Positions 29,770-38,559 are shown, counted from the first letter of the stretch. The stretch: 64,000 bases of DNA from G965267335 sp965267335 (GCA_965267335.1 OZ253953.1:2046001-2110000); one strand, 5' to 3'. Numbers and translations are program-made. The notes: generated from the letters alone by a model not told the origin.

Positions 29770-31485
29770 ATGAATAAAAGAGTATTAATAGTAGTTACGA
29801 CATTTGTGCTTACCGGACTTACCCGGGTAATGGCACAAAACGATTTCTATCTAAATGGTCTCGGAAGGGCCATCGTAACCAATAACAAGTTAGACGGTAA
29901 TTTGTTGGAGGGTGATAACGCAACCAACAGCAAGGGAGTAAGTGGTTATTCGCTATTTGACCTTGGTATGAACGTCAGTGTAGACAGTAACTTCAAAGCG
30001 AACGCAATTATGAGGGTTCGTCAGAAGTTTGGAGCATTCTTCGGAGGTGAAACGGATTTTACTTTCCGTCAATTCCAGTTGATAGGAAAATTCAGAGACT
30101 TCGAGTATGAAATTGGTGACATCAATATTGAAATGACACCGTATACCGTACACAACCCGGATATCATGTTCAACGATTACGAATCGGAAATCATAAAAAT
30201 GAGACGTGATATCCAGGAGTATGAAAACTTCAACTTTGGCAATGCATGGCGACTTCAGGGTGTGAAGTTTGCTACAGACTTTACCTTTGATAAAGGGATC
30301 GATTACATCGACTGGTCTGGATTTGGTACCCGTACTGATGTTACTAATGATCTGAATGTTCCAGATCGTATTTTGGCTGGTACAAATGTGAAAATCGCAC
30401 AAAGTAAGAGCTTTGAAGTAGAAGGTAATTATGTGGGAATGCAGGACATTACAGTTGAAGACTTCAACTATAACTATACCAACCATGTATTTTCTGGATC
30501 ACTACTTTATAAAATGGATAAGGAAAACTTTCTGTTCACTGTGGGAGGAGAGAGTGGTATCTCTAACTACGATTACACGGAAACGGCTACAGAAGATAAC
30601 GTATCTTATAAAGACTACTTCTATGATTACGGAGCGAGTTTCGAACTGAAGAATACCGGTGTGAAACTAACCGCTTCTTATAGTGAAGTTGGTCCTCAAT
30701 TCTCGAGTCCGAGTGCGCAGACAAGAAGAATAAATATCAATACGACTCCTGATTTGTTCGGAGATTTGGCTGATCTGGTAAACGGTGGTACATATAACAG
30801 AAGTCAGATGCTTTTTGACAGATCCACCCAGGAAGCTATTTACAACAGAAATATTTCTGCTGTGCTATACGCCTTCCTTCCTCAATACGGTAACATCACA
30901 CCGTACGGAAAGGCTACGCCAAACCGTTCAGGTATAACCGCCAAAGTTGAGACCACAGACTCTATCCAGTTTGTGAAAGCAAGTGCGGAAGTGAAGTTGA
31001 TGAACGAAGTTATTGGAGAAGGTGTTGAAGATAAAAGGAGCTTTACCGGAATTCAGGGAGGTGTAGCACTTGACCTTGGTGGGTTATTGTCAATGGATAA
31101 GTTGTTTACATTCACTGGAGGAGCTCGTATGGAAACAACATCTCGTTCGGGACCTGTTCCTGTTGATTTTAGCAGCACTTTGATCGATGCAGGACTTACT
31201 TATGAAGTGTACAAAAACCTTGATATTATGTTGGGGACTAAAATGATTTCGGCCAGTGGTACAGAGTATCTACAGGTCAGAGATGACTTTAACGTACTAT
31301 CAAGTTTTCCAGTGCATGATATCGACATAAGCGAAAATTTCCTGGCCTTAGGCGCGAGAGTGAGATTTACAAACCGATCTAATTTCTCAGCAAACTGGAA
31401 TCAGGGACTGAGTAAGAATAATGAAGATGAGACTCAGAATTACAACCTGAATCAGTTCTTTATGAACTATACGCTGATCTTCTAA
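29770..31485 (+). CDS. Second outer-membrane beta-barrel protein of unknown family
   Basis: A 571-residue protein, signal peptide ending near TRVMAQ. Strand-rich sequence (FRQFQLIGKFRDFEYEIGD, FSANWNQGLSKNN) ends in MNYTLIF, with terminal Phe. The N-terminal section NDFYLNGLGRAIVTN and the QKFGAFFGGETDFTFRQ stretch suggest a 16-strand or larger barrel of the porin or capsule-assembly kind, but no named family is certain. It starts 12 bp after the preceding barrel gene, so the two are very likely co-transcribed and may work as a pair. Confidence 0.7.
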   Translation: MNKRVLIVVTTFVLTGLTRVMAQNDFYLNGLGRAIVTNNKLDGNLLEGDNATNSKGVSGYSLFDLGMNVSVDSNFKANAIMRVRQKFGAFFGGETDFTFRQFQLIGKFRDFEYEIGDINIEMTPYTVHNPDIMFNDYESEIIKMRRDIQEYENFNFGNAWRLQGVKFATDFTFDKGIDYIDWSGFGTRTDVTNDLNVPDRILAGTNVKIAQSKSFEVEGNYVGMQDITVEDFNYNYTNHVFSGSLLYKMDKENFLFTVGGESGISNYDYTETATEDNVSYKDYFYDYGASFELKNTGVKLTASYSEVGPQFSSPSAQTRRININTTPDLFGDLADLVNGGTYNRSQMLFDRSTQEAIYNRNISAVLYAFLPQYGNITPYGKATPNRSGITAKVETTDSIQFVKASAEVKLMNEVIGEGVEDKRSFTGIQGGVALDLGGLLSMDKLFTFTGGARMETTSRSGPVPVDFSSTLIDAGLTYEVYKNLDIMLGTKMISASGTEYLQVRDDFNVLSSFPVHDIDISENFLALGARVRFTNRSNFSANWNQGLSKNNEDETQNYNLNQFFMNYTLIF

Positions 31486-31502
31486 ATTAAAATAGATAAG
31501 TA

Positions 31503-32594
31503 ATGAAAATTGTAAATAAAATATTACTTGGAGCGGCACTTTTGGTGGCTGGAGCATCTTTTATAAGTTGCGAAAGGTCACTAAGCGATGCCAGTCAATA
31601 CGGACCGACCTACATTCCTGCACCTGATGGGTTTGCAGTTACAGGAGATACAATTACGCCTTCAACAGCGTCAATCGATTTCTCGGTGACTCCATCAATG
31701 TCCTTTTCAGCTACATTGAGCCACCAGGTTTCGTGGACACTGACGCTTACGGGCGAAACATCCGGAGCGGTAAAAACCATCGAGGGGGTCAGTAACATCG
31801 TTGATGGCACTAATTCGTCCTGGGATGGCGGCTCTGACCTTGTGTTTTTTAGAGCCGGAGAACAGGTGACAGGAGTGCTTTCATTCTTAGGTACAGATTA
31901 CACGGTGGAAACTCAGTTTACTGTTACAGGAACTAAAGTTTATGACGGACAGACAATTGATGGAGTTGACTACCTGCTTGTCTCGGATTTTGATGGTGGT
32001 GGTTATACCATGACCGGAAGACCTGATGCCAATGACGGAGCCACTACAGATTTTTCTGTTGATCCCAGTCGCTTTGTTCAGGGTAGTAATTCTTTTCTCT
32101 TGAAAGGAGAGGATATTAGTGGGAATTTCTGGTGTGGGGACTTCTTTACCTCACCGCTTAATTCTCTTGCTGGTGAAATTGATACGATCAGTCCCCAGGA
32201 CTTATACATCAATGTTTATGTATACGGTACCGGTAAGCCTAGTACTAACATCCAAATAGCTGTGCTTGAGATTGATAATGATGACTCATTAGTTGCAAGT
32301 ATAGCGGATCCGGCAAATGTGGACATGGATACACAAGAAAATGCTGAGCTGAATGACAGATGGTTTATCAAACAGGAGATAACTCACACAGGCTGGAAAC
32401 TTTTGAGTTTCAAATATTCACAGTTTCAATTATCAAAAAATCCAGCAGTTGGAGGAGGTGGTAACAAGATCAAAGAACCATTTAGAATCTGTGGTTTAGT
32501 ACTATCATTGAACTCCGATCCGGATCCATTCAAAGAGGTAGAGTATAATCTTGATTATCTCACAATTACTCAAGGGGGCGTGTTTAATCCTTAA
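31503..32594 (+). CDS. Lipoprotein with C-terminal carbohydrate-binding-like domain (paralog 1)
   Basis: A 363-residue lipoprotein. The signal ends in a lipobox with Cys23 (FISCERS). An N-terminal Ig-like domain (about 40-145) contains SWTLTLTGETSGAVKTIEG. A C-terminal beta-sandwich (about 155-355) opens with LLVSDFDGGG and includes THTGWKLLSFKYSQFQL, which resembles the fold of CBM11/CIA30-like galactose-binding domains. It shares these landmarks with the next gene product, so the two are tandem paralogs. Surface exposure and glycan binding are inference from fold-like pattern and location. Confidence 0.7.
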   Translation: MKIVNKILLGAALLVAGASFISCERSLSDASQYGPTYIPAPDGFAVTGDTITPSTASIDFSVTPSMSFSATLSHQVSWTLTLTGETSGAVKTIEGVSNIVDGTNSSWDGGSDLVFFRAGEQVTGVLSFLGTDYTVETQFTVTGTKVYDGQTIDGVDYLLVSDFDGGGYTMTGRPDANDGATTDFSVDPSRFVQGSNSFLLKGEDISGNFWCGDFFTSPLNSLAGEIDTISPQDLYINVYVYGTGKPSTNIQIAVLEIDNDDSLVASIADPANVDMDTQENAELNDRWFIKQEITHTGWKLLSFKYSQFQLSKNPAVGGGGNKIKEPFRICGLVLSLNSDPDPFKEVEYNLDYLTITQGGVFNP

Positions 32595-32605
32595 AATTCT
32601 GAATT

Positions 32606-33601
32606 ATGAAGAATACAACTATTATAAATAAAATTGGTAATCTGGCCGTCCTTTTTGGATTTTCTGGTCTGATACTTTTCAGTGCTTGTGAGCGAGAAAT
32701 ACTTGATGATCCCGAAGTGAGCAACAAGAATTTTGTTGGACCAAGCTTATGTCCTGAGGATTTTGCCTATAGCTCGGCACTTTCAGTGAGCAATACCTCA
32801 CCTGATTTTAGCTCTGGTGATGTGGTAAATATCACAGTGGGAATGAATCAGACGGTTGAATGGGATTTGACCTTGACTGGTCAAAGTTCTGGAGCCATAA
32901 AAACCTACGAAGGTACCGGTGACACAATTAATGTTACCTGGAATAGCCGTGCCGATCGCGGATCTACTTTTTTTACCGATGAGAGTGTGAAAATTTCATT
33001 ATCAGTAGCATGTCAGGATCCGGTAGAAGAAACGATCAGCATGACATCTACAGATTTTAGCAACCAAGGTTATTTGCTTTCTGACTTTGATGATAATGGA
33101 GTGGTTACAAGCTGGTATGCTTACGGAGGTGCGAAAGTAGGAGTTAATGCCGAAACAACTTCACCGGTTGAAGGATCACCTCAGGGAGGAGAGTACTGGA
33201 GACTTGAAGGTAATTCATCTGCTTTGGAGTGGTTCTTTGGAGGTATGGGTAACAACACAGCTATAGATTTGACTCAGGTTGGAAGCAATAACGCTGATAG
33301 TATCTACTGCAATATGTTCATCAACGGAAACGGAACAGCAAACTCAGAAGCACTAATTGTATTCAGAGAATCAGGTACCTTCCGAACCTATAGACAACAT
33401 ATTGATTGGCAGGGGTGGAAAATGGTAAGCTTTAAGCTTTCTGATGCAGTAAACTTAGGTGATGGTGTTCCACTATCAGACCCTTCGGCTGTAGATATAT
33501 TTGAAATGGAGTTGGGAGCATTTCCTGAGCAAACGAAGACAGCGGATGTGATATTTGATTTCGCAATCCTAACCTACGGGGCTCCATTCTATGAAGATTA
33601 A
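32606..33601 (+). CDS. Lipoprotein with C-terminal carbohydrate-binding-like domain (paralog 2)
   Basis: A 331-residue lipoprotein, lipidated Cys28 (FSACEREILDD). The acidic residues soon after the cysteine fit Bacteroidota surface-lipoprotein export signals. Shared landmarks with paralog 1 are EWDLTLTGQSSGAIKTYEG, LLSDFDDNG and WQGWKMVSFKLSD. The C-terminal domain is again sandwich-like. It starts 11 bp after paralog 1. It ends before a hairpin (33614-33637) that separates it from the sensor part of the cluster. Confidence 0.7.
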   Translation: MKNTTIINKIGNLAVLFGFSGLILFSACEREILDDPEVSNKNFVGPSLCPEDFAYSSALSVSNTSPDFSSGDVVNITVGMNQTVEWDLTLTGQSSGAIKTYEGTGDTINVTWNSRADRGSTFFTDESVKISLSVACQDPVEETISMTSTDFSNQGYLLSDFDDNGVVTSWYAYGGAKVGVNAETTSPVEGSPQGGEYWRLEGNSSALEWFFGGMGNNTAIDLTQVGSNNADSIYCNMFINGNGTANSEALIVFRESGTFRTYRQHIDWQGWKMVSFKLSDAVNLGDGVPLSDPSAVDIFEMELGAFPEQTKTADVIFDFAILTYGAPFYED

Positions 33602-33613
33602 TAATTAAAATAT

Positions 33614-33637
33614 AGAGCTGGCCATAAGGTCAGCTCT
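33614..33637 (+). terminator. Intercistronic hairpin, possible attenuator
   Basis: Arms AGAGCTG (33614-33620) and CAGCTCT (33631-33637) with a 10-nt loop. The following sequence is not a strong T tract (GTTCTTGC), so termination would be partial. The half-receiver ORF starts 10 bp later. It could reduce transcription of the sensor genes relative to the surface-protein genes, or stabilise the upstream mRNA. Confidence 0.45.
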
Positions 33638-33646
33638 GTTCTTGCT

Positions 33647-33835
33647 ATGACGATAATCGCATTTGAAAGCAATAAAGACGTACAAAGTAAAATAAGGGAA
33701 CAGTATGATCTGTCTGAGAACAGATTGAGCTTTTTCCCTTCAAATAGTTCTCTGCTCGAAGTGATGCAATTACAGCCTGATCTTATCATTCAGGATTACG
33801 AGAAAGGTCAAATTATTGACTGCAGAAACTTATAG
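33647..33835 (+). CDS. 62-residue ORF resembling the first half of a response-regulator receiver domain
   Basis: The protein reads as beta1 MTIIAFESN, alpha1 KDVQSKIREQYDL, beta2 NRLSFFPSN, alpha2 SSLLEVMQLQ and beta3 PDLIIQDYEKG. This is the alternating pattern and the typical PDLIIxD phosphoacceptor (Asp50) of a receiver domain, ending just after beta3. The acidic pair after beta1 is changed to Glu-Ser. It may be a decayed receiver gene or a functional miniature domain. It lies between the lipoprotein genes and the membrane sensor gene, 26 bp before the latter. I could not see a frameshift restoring the second half. Confidence 0.5.
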   Translation: MTIIAFESNKDVQSKIREQYDLSENRLSFFPSNSSLLEVMQLQPDLIIQDYEKGQIIDCRNL

Positions 33836-33861
33836 ATAAACCTAAAGCAAGCAAAACGAAA

Positions 33862-35802
33862 TTGACCACTACCACGAACATTTTTAAGAGGATATTTCGC
33901 CATATTATTATTCTGGCCTTGATCCTATGCGGTTTTTGTACGGAGATTGTTAGGGCTCAAAAGCTTGAGACCATTGTACTGGATGATAAGGATGGTAACA
34001 ATGAATATATGCTGGAAGCGGGTAAGCTTGCCATATTTGAGGATACCACCGGCCTTGCAAATAAGGGGCCTGGTAAAATGACATTTGAGGATATTTCTTC
34101 TCCTGAGATACAAAAACAATTCAAAGTCTTTAATAAAGAGTACGTTCCCTACAATGAAAGATATGGTAGTACTTACTGGGTAAAGTTTGTTTTGAAGAAT
34201 AAGTCACAGTTTGAAAGGGCTTATGTTTTCGAATCATATTCCCCACATACAGAAGATTTACAATTGTATCTGCCGGTCCCTGACGGTAAGGGTACCTATA
34301 AGCAGAAACAATCCGGACAAAAAATTAATTTTTATAACCGAGAATACGTCAATAAGAACCTGGTACTTGATTTACCAATAGAAAAAGGTGATAAGGAGTA
34401 TGTTTTTTATGCCCGGGTTTACGATAAAAACTATAGTAGTTTCGACTTCAGGTTTAAGTCCAATAACTATTTCAACTTCTATTCAACAAACGAGTATTTT
34501 TTGTTGGGTATCTTCTATGGTATCCTGATTATTATGATCTGTTACAACCTGTTGTTGTACGTTTCATTGCAAGAAAAAGTATACCTCTATTACATTTTAT
34601 ACATCCTGGGGGGAATGCTGATGACGCTGACCGATGATGGATTGGGGTATCAGTACTTGTGGTTCAATGCCTCAAAGCTCAATAATATTATTGGTCATCA
34701 TATCGCTCCGTTGTTCATGTTGGTTGCCTTTGTTATGTATTCAAGAAGTTTTTTGCAGCTCAAGGATATGTTTCCGGAGCTTGATAAAATTTTGGTCTAT
34801 ATCACAGCCGGTTATGTGGGATATTATGTTTTAGAAGTCACTATTTTACCGGAAGCAATCAGAACGAGATGGCTAAACATTATTCCATTTGCTATGGTAA
34901 GTTACTTGTCAATTAAGTCATTTATGAGTGACTTTCGTCCGGCAAGATTCTTTATGATTGGGGGACTCTGGATTTTATTCAGTATGATTATCATTAACCT
35001 AAGGGCAACGGGATTAATTACCGGTAACATATTTACAGTATATAGTCTTAATTACGGTTTAGTAGTGGACGTTTTATTGTTCTCTTTTGCACTTTCTGAG
35101 CGAATTAAATTTATAAAAGTACGTGAAGAAGAAGCCCAAACCAAGGTAATAGAACAACTCAAGGAGAATGAAAAACTGAAGGATAAGGTTAACAGAGAGC
35201 TTGAGGAAAAGGTAAGGGAGCGTACAGTAGAGCTAGGGGAGGCCAACCAAGCATTGCTGGATGCCAATGAGAAGCTTAAGGCCATGACGGAAAAGGCCAA
35301 TGAAATGAGTGCAAAACTCGATTTGGACAACTGGCAGCTTCAGAAAAGCAACAAAGAAGCTATAAAAGCAAGAATTAAGGACAAAGAAGTTACGTTCCAG
35401 GAGTTTAGTAAGATATTTCCAGATGAGAATGCTTGTTTCCGTTACCTGGCAGAAATCAAGTGGAGTGATGGGTATACTTGTCGAAAGTGTAAGCACACCA
35501 AGTATATGGAGGGCAATAAGTCCTTCTCCAGGAAGTGTACACGATGTGCCTATCCTGAGTCAGCGACCGCCTATACCTTATTCCATGGATTAAGATTTTC
35601 AATTGTAAAGGCCTTCTACCTGACTTATCTCACACATAGAGGTGATAGCAAGAAAACGTTGCGGGAATTATCGGAAATTCTTGACCTAAGAAGGAATACC
35701 TGTTGGAACTTTAAGAAGAAGGTTCAGGAAACAATAGACAAGCACAAGGAGGAAGGTAAAAGGAAGATCGATAACTGGGAAGATATTATCTTTTTGTATT
35801 AG
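33862..35802 (+). CDS. 7TM-DISM membrane sensor fused to an IS1595-type transposase zinc ribbon
   Basis: A 646-residue protein starting with TTG. Signal peptide 1-32 (ending EIVRA). Residues about 40-205 match the periplasmic 7TMR-DISM extracellular domain (YVPYNERYGSTYWVKFVLKN). Residues about 208-415 are seven membrane helices (FLLGIFYGILIIMICYNLLL first). Residues 415-485 form a charged coiled coil. Residues 511-625 match the N-terminal region of IS1595-family transposases: FQEFSKIFPDENACFRYL, then WSDGYTCRKC with Cys540/Cys543 and KCTRC with Cys559/Cys562, then an Ile/Leu-rich helical stretch with RELSEILDLRRNTCWNFKKK. No DDE catalytic domain follows. It resembles a membrane receptor with a domesticated DNA-binding output. 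Family calls are confident, function is inferred. Confidence 0.85.
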   Translation: MTTTTNIFKRIFRHIIILALILCGFCTEIVRAQKLETIVLDDKDGNNEYMLEAGKLAIFEDTTGLANKGPGKMTFEDISSPEIQKQFKVFNKEYVPYNERYGSTYWVKFVLKNKSQFERAYVFESYSPHTEDLQLYLPVPDGKGTYKQKQSGQKINFYNREYVNKNLVLDLPIEKGDKEYVFYARVYDKNYSSFDFRFKSNNYFNFYSTNEYFLLGIFYGILIIMICYNLLLYVSLQEKVYLYYILYILGGMLMTLTDDGLGYQYLWFNASKLNNIIGHHIAPLFMLVAFVMYSRSFLQLKDMFPELDKILVYITAGYVGYYVLEVTILPEAIRTRWLNIIPFAMVSYLSIKSFMSDFRPARFFMIGGLWILFSMIIINLRATGLITGNIFTVYSLNYGLVVDVLLFSFALSERIKFIKVREEEAQTKVIEQLKENEKLKDKVNRELEEKVRERTVELGEANQALLDANEKLKAMTEKANEMSAKLDLDNWQLQKSNKEAIKARIKDKEVTFQEFSKIFPDENACFRYLAEIKWSDGYTCRKCKHTKYMEGNKSFSRKCTRCAYPESATAYTLFHGLRFSIVKAFYLTYLTHRGDSKKTLRELSEILDLRRNTCWNFKKKVQETIDKHKEEGKRKIDNWEDIIFLY

Positions 35803-35824
35803 ATGAATACCAATTTAATGGATT

Positions 35825-35867
35825 GGTAATAAAAAGATACGTTAAGAATAAAAACCTTTTAATTATC
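35825..35867 (+). promoter_or_regulatory. Degenerate relative of the shared upstream element
   Basis: GGTAATAAAAAGATAC (35825-35840) followed by AAAAACCTTTTAATT (35850-35864) resembles the two halves of the shared element of copy 2 (GGAACTAAAGTGATAC, then AAAAACCCTTTTAATT). It lies 239 bp before the ATG of the type A cargo gene at 36064, the same distance class as the better copies. Weak match, listed for follow-up. Confidence 0.25.
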
Positions 35868-36063
35868 TATTTAAGGCGTGATTTTAGTTAAAATTAGTAG
35901 GGATATCTAAAAATAGTTTGGGTGGGATTTACCCGTTAAAAAACCACTTAATACTACCATGCTTTTGATTCGGTTTTTATACTGAATAGATTAACCACTG
36001 TGATACACAGATATAGTGATTTACTACTTATAAATTTTCAACAACTCAAAACAAAAAATAGTC

Positions 36064-36942
36064 ATGAAAAAAACTTTACTATTATTATCTACGATGGCTT
36101 TTGGTTTGGGAGCAAATGCTCAAACTCATAGTGATCTTTCGGCAAACATGAAAGGTTCCGGAGAAGGTTATATTTGGAACTTCGATGGATCGGATGCCAA
36201 CAACTGTTCAGGCTCTCATGCAACCACTGATGACGCATCTTTCACACTTTCTTTCGCTAACAGTCATATGACAGTCACTCAGGCTGTAGGTAGTGTAAGC
36301 ACCAATGGATGGTGGGGAACTAACCTTGATATGTATTCTGGAGACTGTTCTAATGACGCAATCAATATCGGAACAGGAAACGATAACCTTAAAATGCAAT
36401 TCGAAACTTCTATCTCAGTACCTGAAGTATATGTCTACCTTTGCGATGCAACTGGTAAGTGTACTGATAAGTCACCGCTTGGTATGACTGGTGTTTCTGC
36501 TGGTACTCATACTGTTGATGTTTCTGGTTTCCATTGGGTGACCTGGGATGATCAGACTGTAGATAGTACAAACATCAAAAGGGTTAAGATTCAATTCAGA
36601 TCAGCATGGGATGCTACACTTGATGGAACTTTCAATGTAGCATACATTAGTGTTGGAGATCAGACTGGTCTTACAATTACATCTACTGAGGATGAAGTTG
36701 TAAGCAACTCTTTGAGCGTATATCCGAACCCTGCAAGTAGCGCAGTTAACGTAGCTTTCGAAGCTTCAGCTGATGCACAGGTTGCACTTTCAGACCTTAC
36801 AGGTTCTTCTGTTGCAGCTGCAAGTGCTTCTAAAGGTATTAACAATATCTCACTGGATGTAAGCAACGTAGCTTCCGGGCTTTACATACTTTCAATTACC
36901 ACTGCTGATGGTGTTGTAACAAGAAAAGTAGTTGTAGAGTAA
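36064..36942 (+). CDS. Secreted protein with T9SS type A sorting domain
   Basis: A 292-residue protein. Signal peptide 1-19 (ending LGANAQ), a central beta-sandwich-like domain (about 22-200, with GYIWNFDGSDANNC and WVTWDDQTVDSTNIKRVKI) that resembles carbohydrate-binding modules, and a C-terminal type A sorting domain (LSVYPNPASSAVNVAF ... VASGLYILSI, ending VVVE). The core domain is unassigned. Leader is 260 bp and carries a weak match to the shared element. A terminator follows the gene. Confidence 0.8.
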   Translation: MKKTLLLLSTMAFGLGANAQTHSDLSANMKGSGEGYIWNFDGSDANNCSGSHATTDDASFTLSFANSHMTVTQAVGSVSTNGWWGTNLDMYSGDCSNDAINIGTGNDNLKMQFETSISVPEVYVYLCDATGKCTDKSPLGMTGVSAGTHTVDVSGFHWVTWDDQTVDSTNIKRVKIQFRSAWDATLDGTFNVAYISVGDQTGLTITSTEDEVVSNSLSVYPNPASSAVNVAFEASADAQVALSDLTGSSVAAASASKGINNISLDVSNVASGLYILSITTADGVVTRKVVVE

Positions 36943-36963
36943 TCGAAATTTGAGCGAAACTAT

Positions 36964-36995
36964 AAAAGGCCGATTTAGAAATAGATCGGCTTTTT
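36964..36995 (+). terminator. Rho-independent terminator
   Basis: Stem GCCGAT/ATCGGC (36969-36974, 36985-36990) extended by A-rich/T-rich flanks (AAAA...TTTTT). Lies 22 bp after the type A cargo gene. Confidence 0.75.
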
Positions 36996-37134
36996 CTTTG
37001 ACTTAGTCCGACTCTATTAGCACCGCGCGGGATGCTTTAGTCGGAAAAGGCAAATACGTTGAGAAAAACTAAAATCCGATATACATTTATTGTTATATTC
37101 ACAGGATTTTTCAAAAACCAAATTAAAATAAATT

Positions 37135-38559
37135 ATGGCTGGAGGAGCACCAATTTCATCAGGAGGACAATCACTGCATAACCAGGATACTAAAGGGTAT
37201 GGCGTAGCAATTGCCATCATGGCAACATTGTTTTTTATGATCGGGTTTTTTACGGTACTTAATGATGTACTTGTAACAAGTCTTGATCAGGTATTTAAGT
37301 TTGAAGAACAAGGTAAAGGATGGATGCTCACTATGATCCAGATGTTCTTTTTCTTTGGTTATTTTGTAATGAGTGTTCCTGCCGGTATGGTAGTGACTAA
37401 ACTTGGTTACAAAAAAGCATTGTTAGTAAGTATAGGGACAACTGTTCTTGGTCTGGCGATATTTTGCTTTGCGCCATCTTTTTTGAGTTCAGCAGGTGCT
37501 TCCACTGGAGTTTATATTTTCTTTCTTGTAGCATTATTTATTGTTGCGATGGGTTTTGGGATTATGCAGGTTGTAATTAATCCGTACCTGGGAGCTTTGG
37601 GGCGCCCTGAAACGGCAGCAAGTAGAATGAGTCTAGGAGGATTCTTCAATTCCTTTGCAACATTCATCGGACCAATACTAGGAGGGGTATACATGCTTGC
37701 CGGAAAGGACACTCCTCAGGAAAAAGCAGATGCCATGATCGTACCATATGTGATCATGATCGTTTTATTCGTTCTGGTTGCACTTCTCGTCAACTTTATT
37801 AAACTGCCCGTTCTTAGTATAGAAGGAGACAAAAATGATAAAAGCATAACTTTTGCGAATGCCTGGAAGTTCCCTCGACTGAAGTTTGGAGTTATAGCAA
37901 TTTTCGTGTACGTAGGTGCTGAGGTAGCTATTGGTACCTGGATTGTTAAGTATATCGTTAACGAGGGATTAATATCCTTCGATCCGGCACTACTTGATGG
38001 TGCTACCGAACCTGATAAAATAAAAGAGGCGACAGAGTCCGTTGCTAATGGACTTTTACCTTGGTACTGGGGAGGAGCCATGGTTGGTCGACTTCTAGGA
38101 ACTGGAGTAACTCAGAAGATCAGAGGGGATAAGGCTCTTGCCGGTGTTTCTTTCATTGCTACTCTACTCGTCATCATGAGTACTTTCGGCTTTTTAATTG
38201 ATTCAAACATTACGCTTCCAGTCTTTTTTGCTCAAGAATTGAACTTTGAAACAGTAACTATTCCGGTAGCAACATTCTGCCTGCTACTTGTTGGTTTGTT
38301 TAATTCAATTATGTGGCCATCAATATTCCCATTAGCTGTTAAAGGCTTGGGCAAATTTACCGGAAAGGGTTCCGGGCTCATGGTAACAATGGTTGTGGGT
38401 GGCGCTATTATCCAATTCCTATTGAAACTTATGGCTGATGGAATGGGTAGCTTTAGATATGCATTCCTGATTTGTGCAATTTGCTACATCTACATTTACC
38501 TGTACGCTACTAAACTTCACAAGAAAGTAAACCCTGAAGCAGAAAAACTCCTTGAGTAG
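37135..38559 (+). CDS. Sugar MFS transporter, FucP/GluP-like
   Basis: A 474-residue, 12-helix major facilitator. The first helix region FFMIGFFTVLNDVLVTSLDQ and the segment GIMQVVINPYLGALGRPETA (about 141-160) are characteristic of the FucP/glucose-galactose permease family of Bacteroidota, which import L-fucose, glucose or N-acetylglucosamine with protons or sodium. The exact sugar cannot be deduced. It is followed by the acetyl-CoA synthetase gene at a gap of about 80 bp; the NagB-PIG-L fusion lies further on. Confidence 0.9.
   Translation: MAGGAPISSGGQSLHNQDTKGYGVAIAIMATLFFMIGFFTVLNDVLVTSLDQVFKFEEQGKGWMLTMIQMFFFFGYFVMSVPAGMVVTKLGYKKALLVSIGTTVLGLAIFCFAPSFLSSAGASTGVYIFFLVALFIVAMGFGIMQVVINPYLGALGRPETAASRMSLGGFFNSFATFIGPILGGVYMLAGKDTPQEKADAMIVPYVIMIVLFVLVALLVNFIKLPVLSIEGDKNDKSITFANAWKFPRLKFGVIAIFVYVGAEVAIGTWIVKYIVNEGLISFDPALLDGATEPDKIKEATESVANGLLPWYWGGAMVGRLLGTGVTQKIRGDKALAGVSFIATLLVIMSTFGFLIDSNITLPVFFAQELNFETVTIPVATFCLLLVGLFNSIMWPSIFPLAVKGLGKFTGKGSGLMVTMVVGGAIIQFLLKLMADGMGSFRYAFLICAICYIYIYLYATKLHKKVNPEAEKLLE

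Noticed and set aside
35390..35802. Insertion sequence of the IS1595 family
   Set aside because: Only the zinc ribbon and helical part are present, in frame with the receptor. No DDE domain, no terminal inverted repeats or target-site duplication found.
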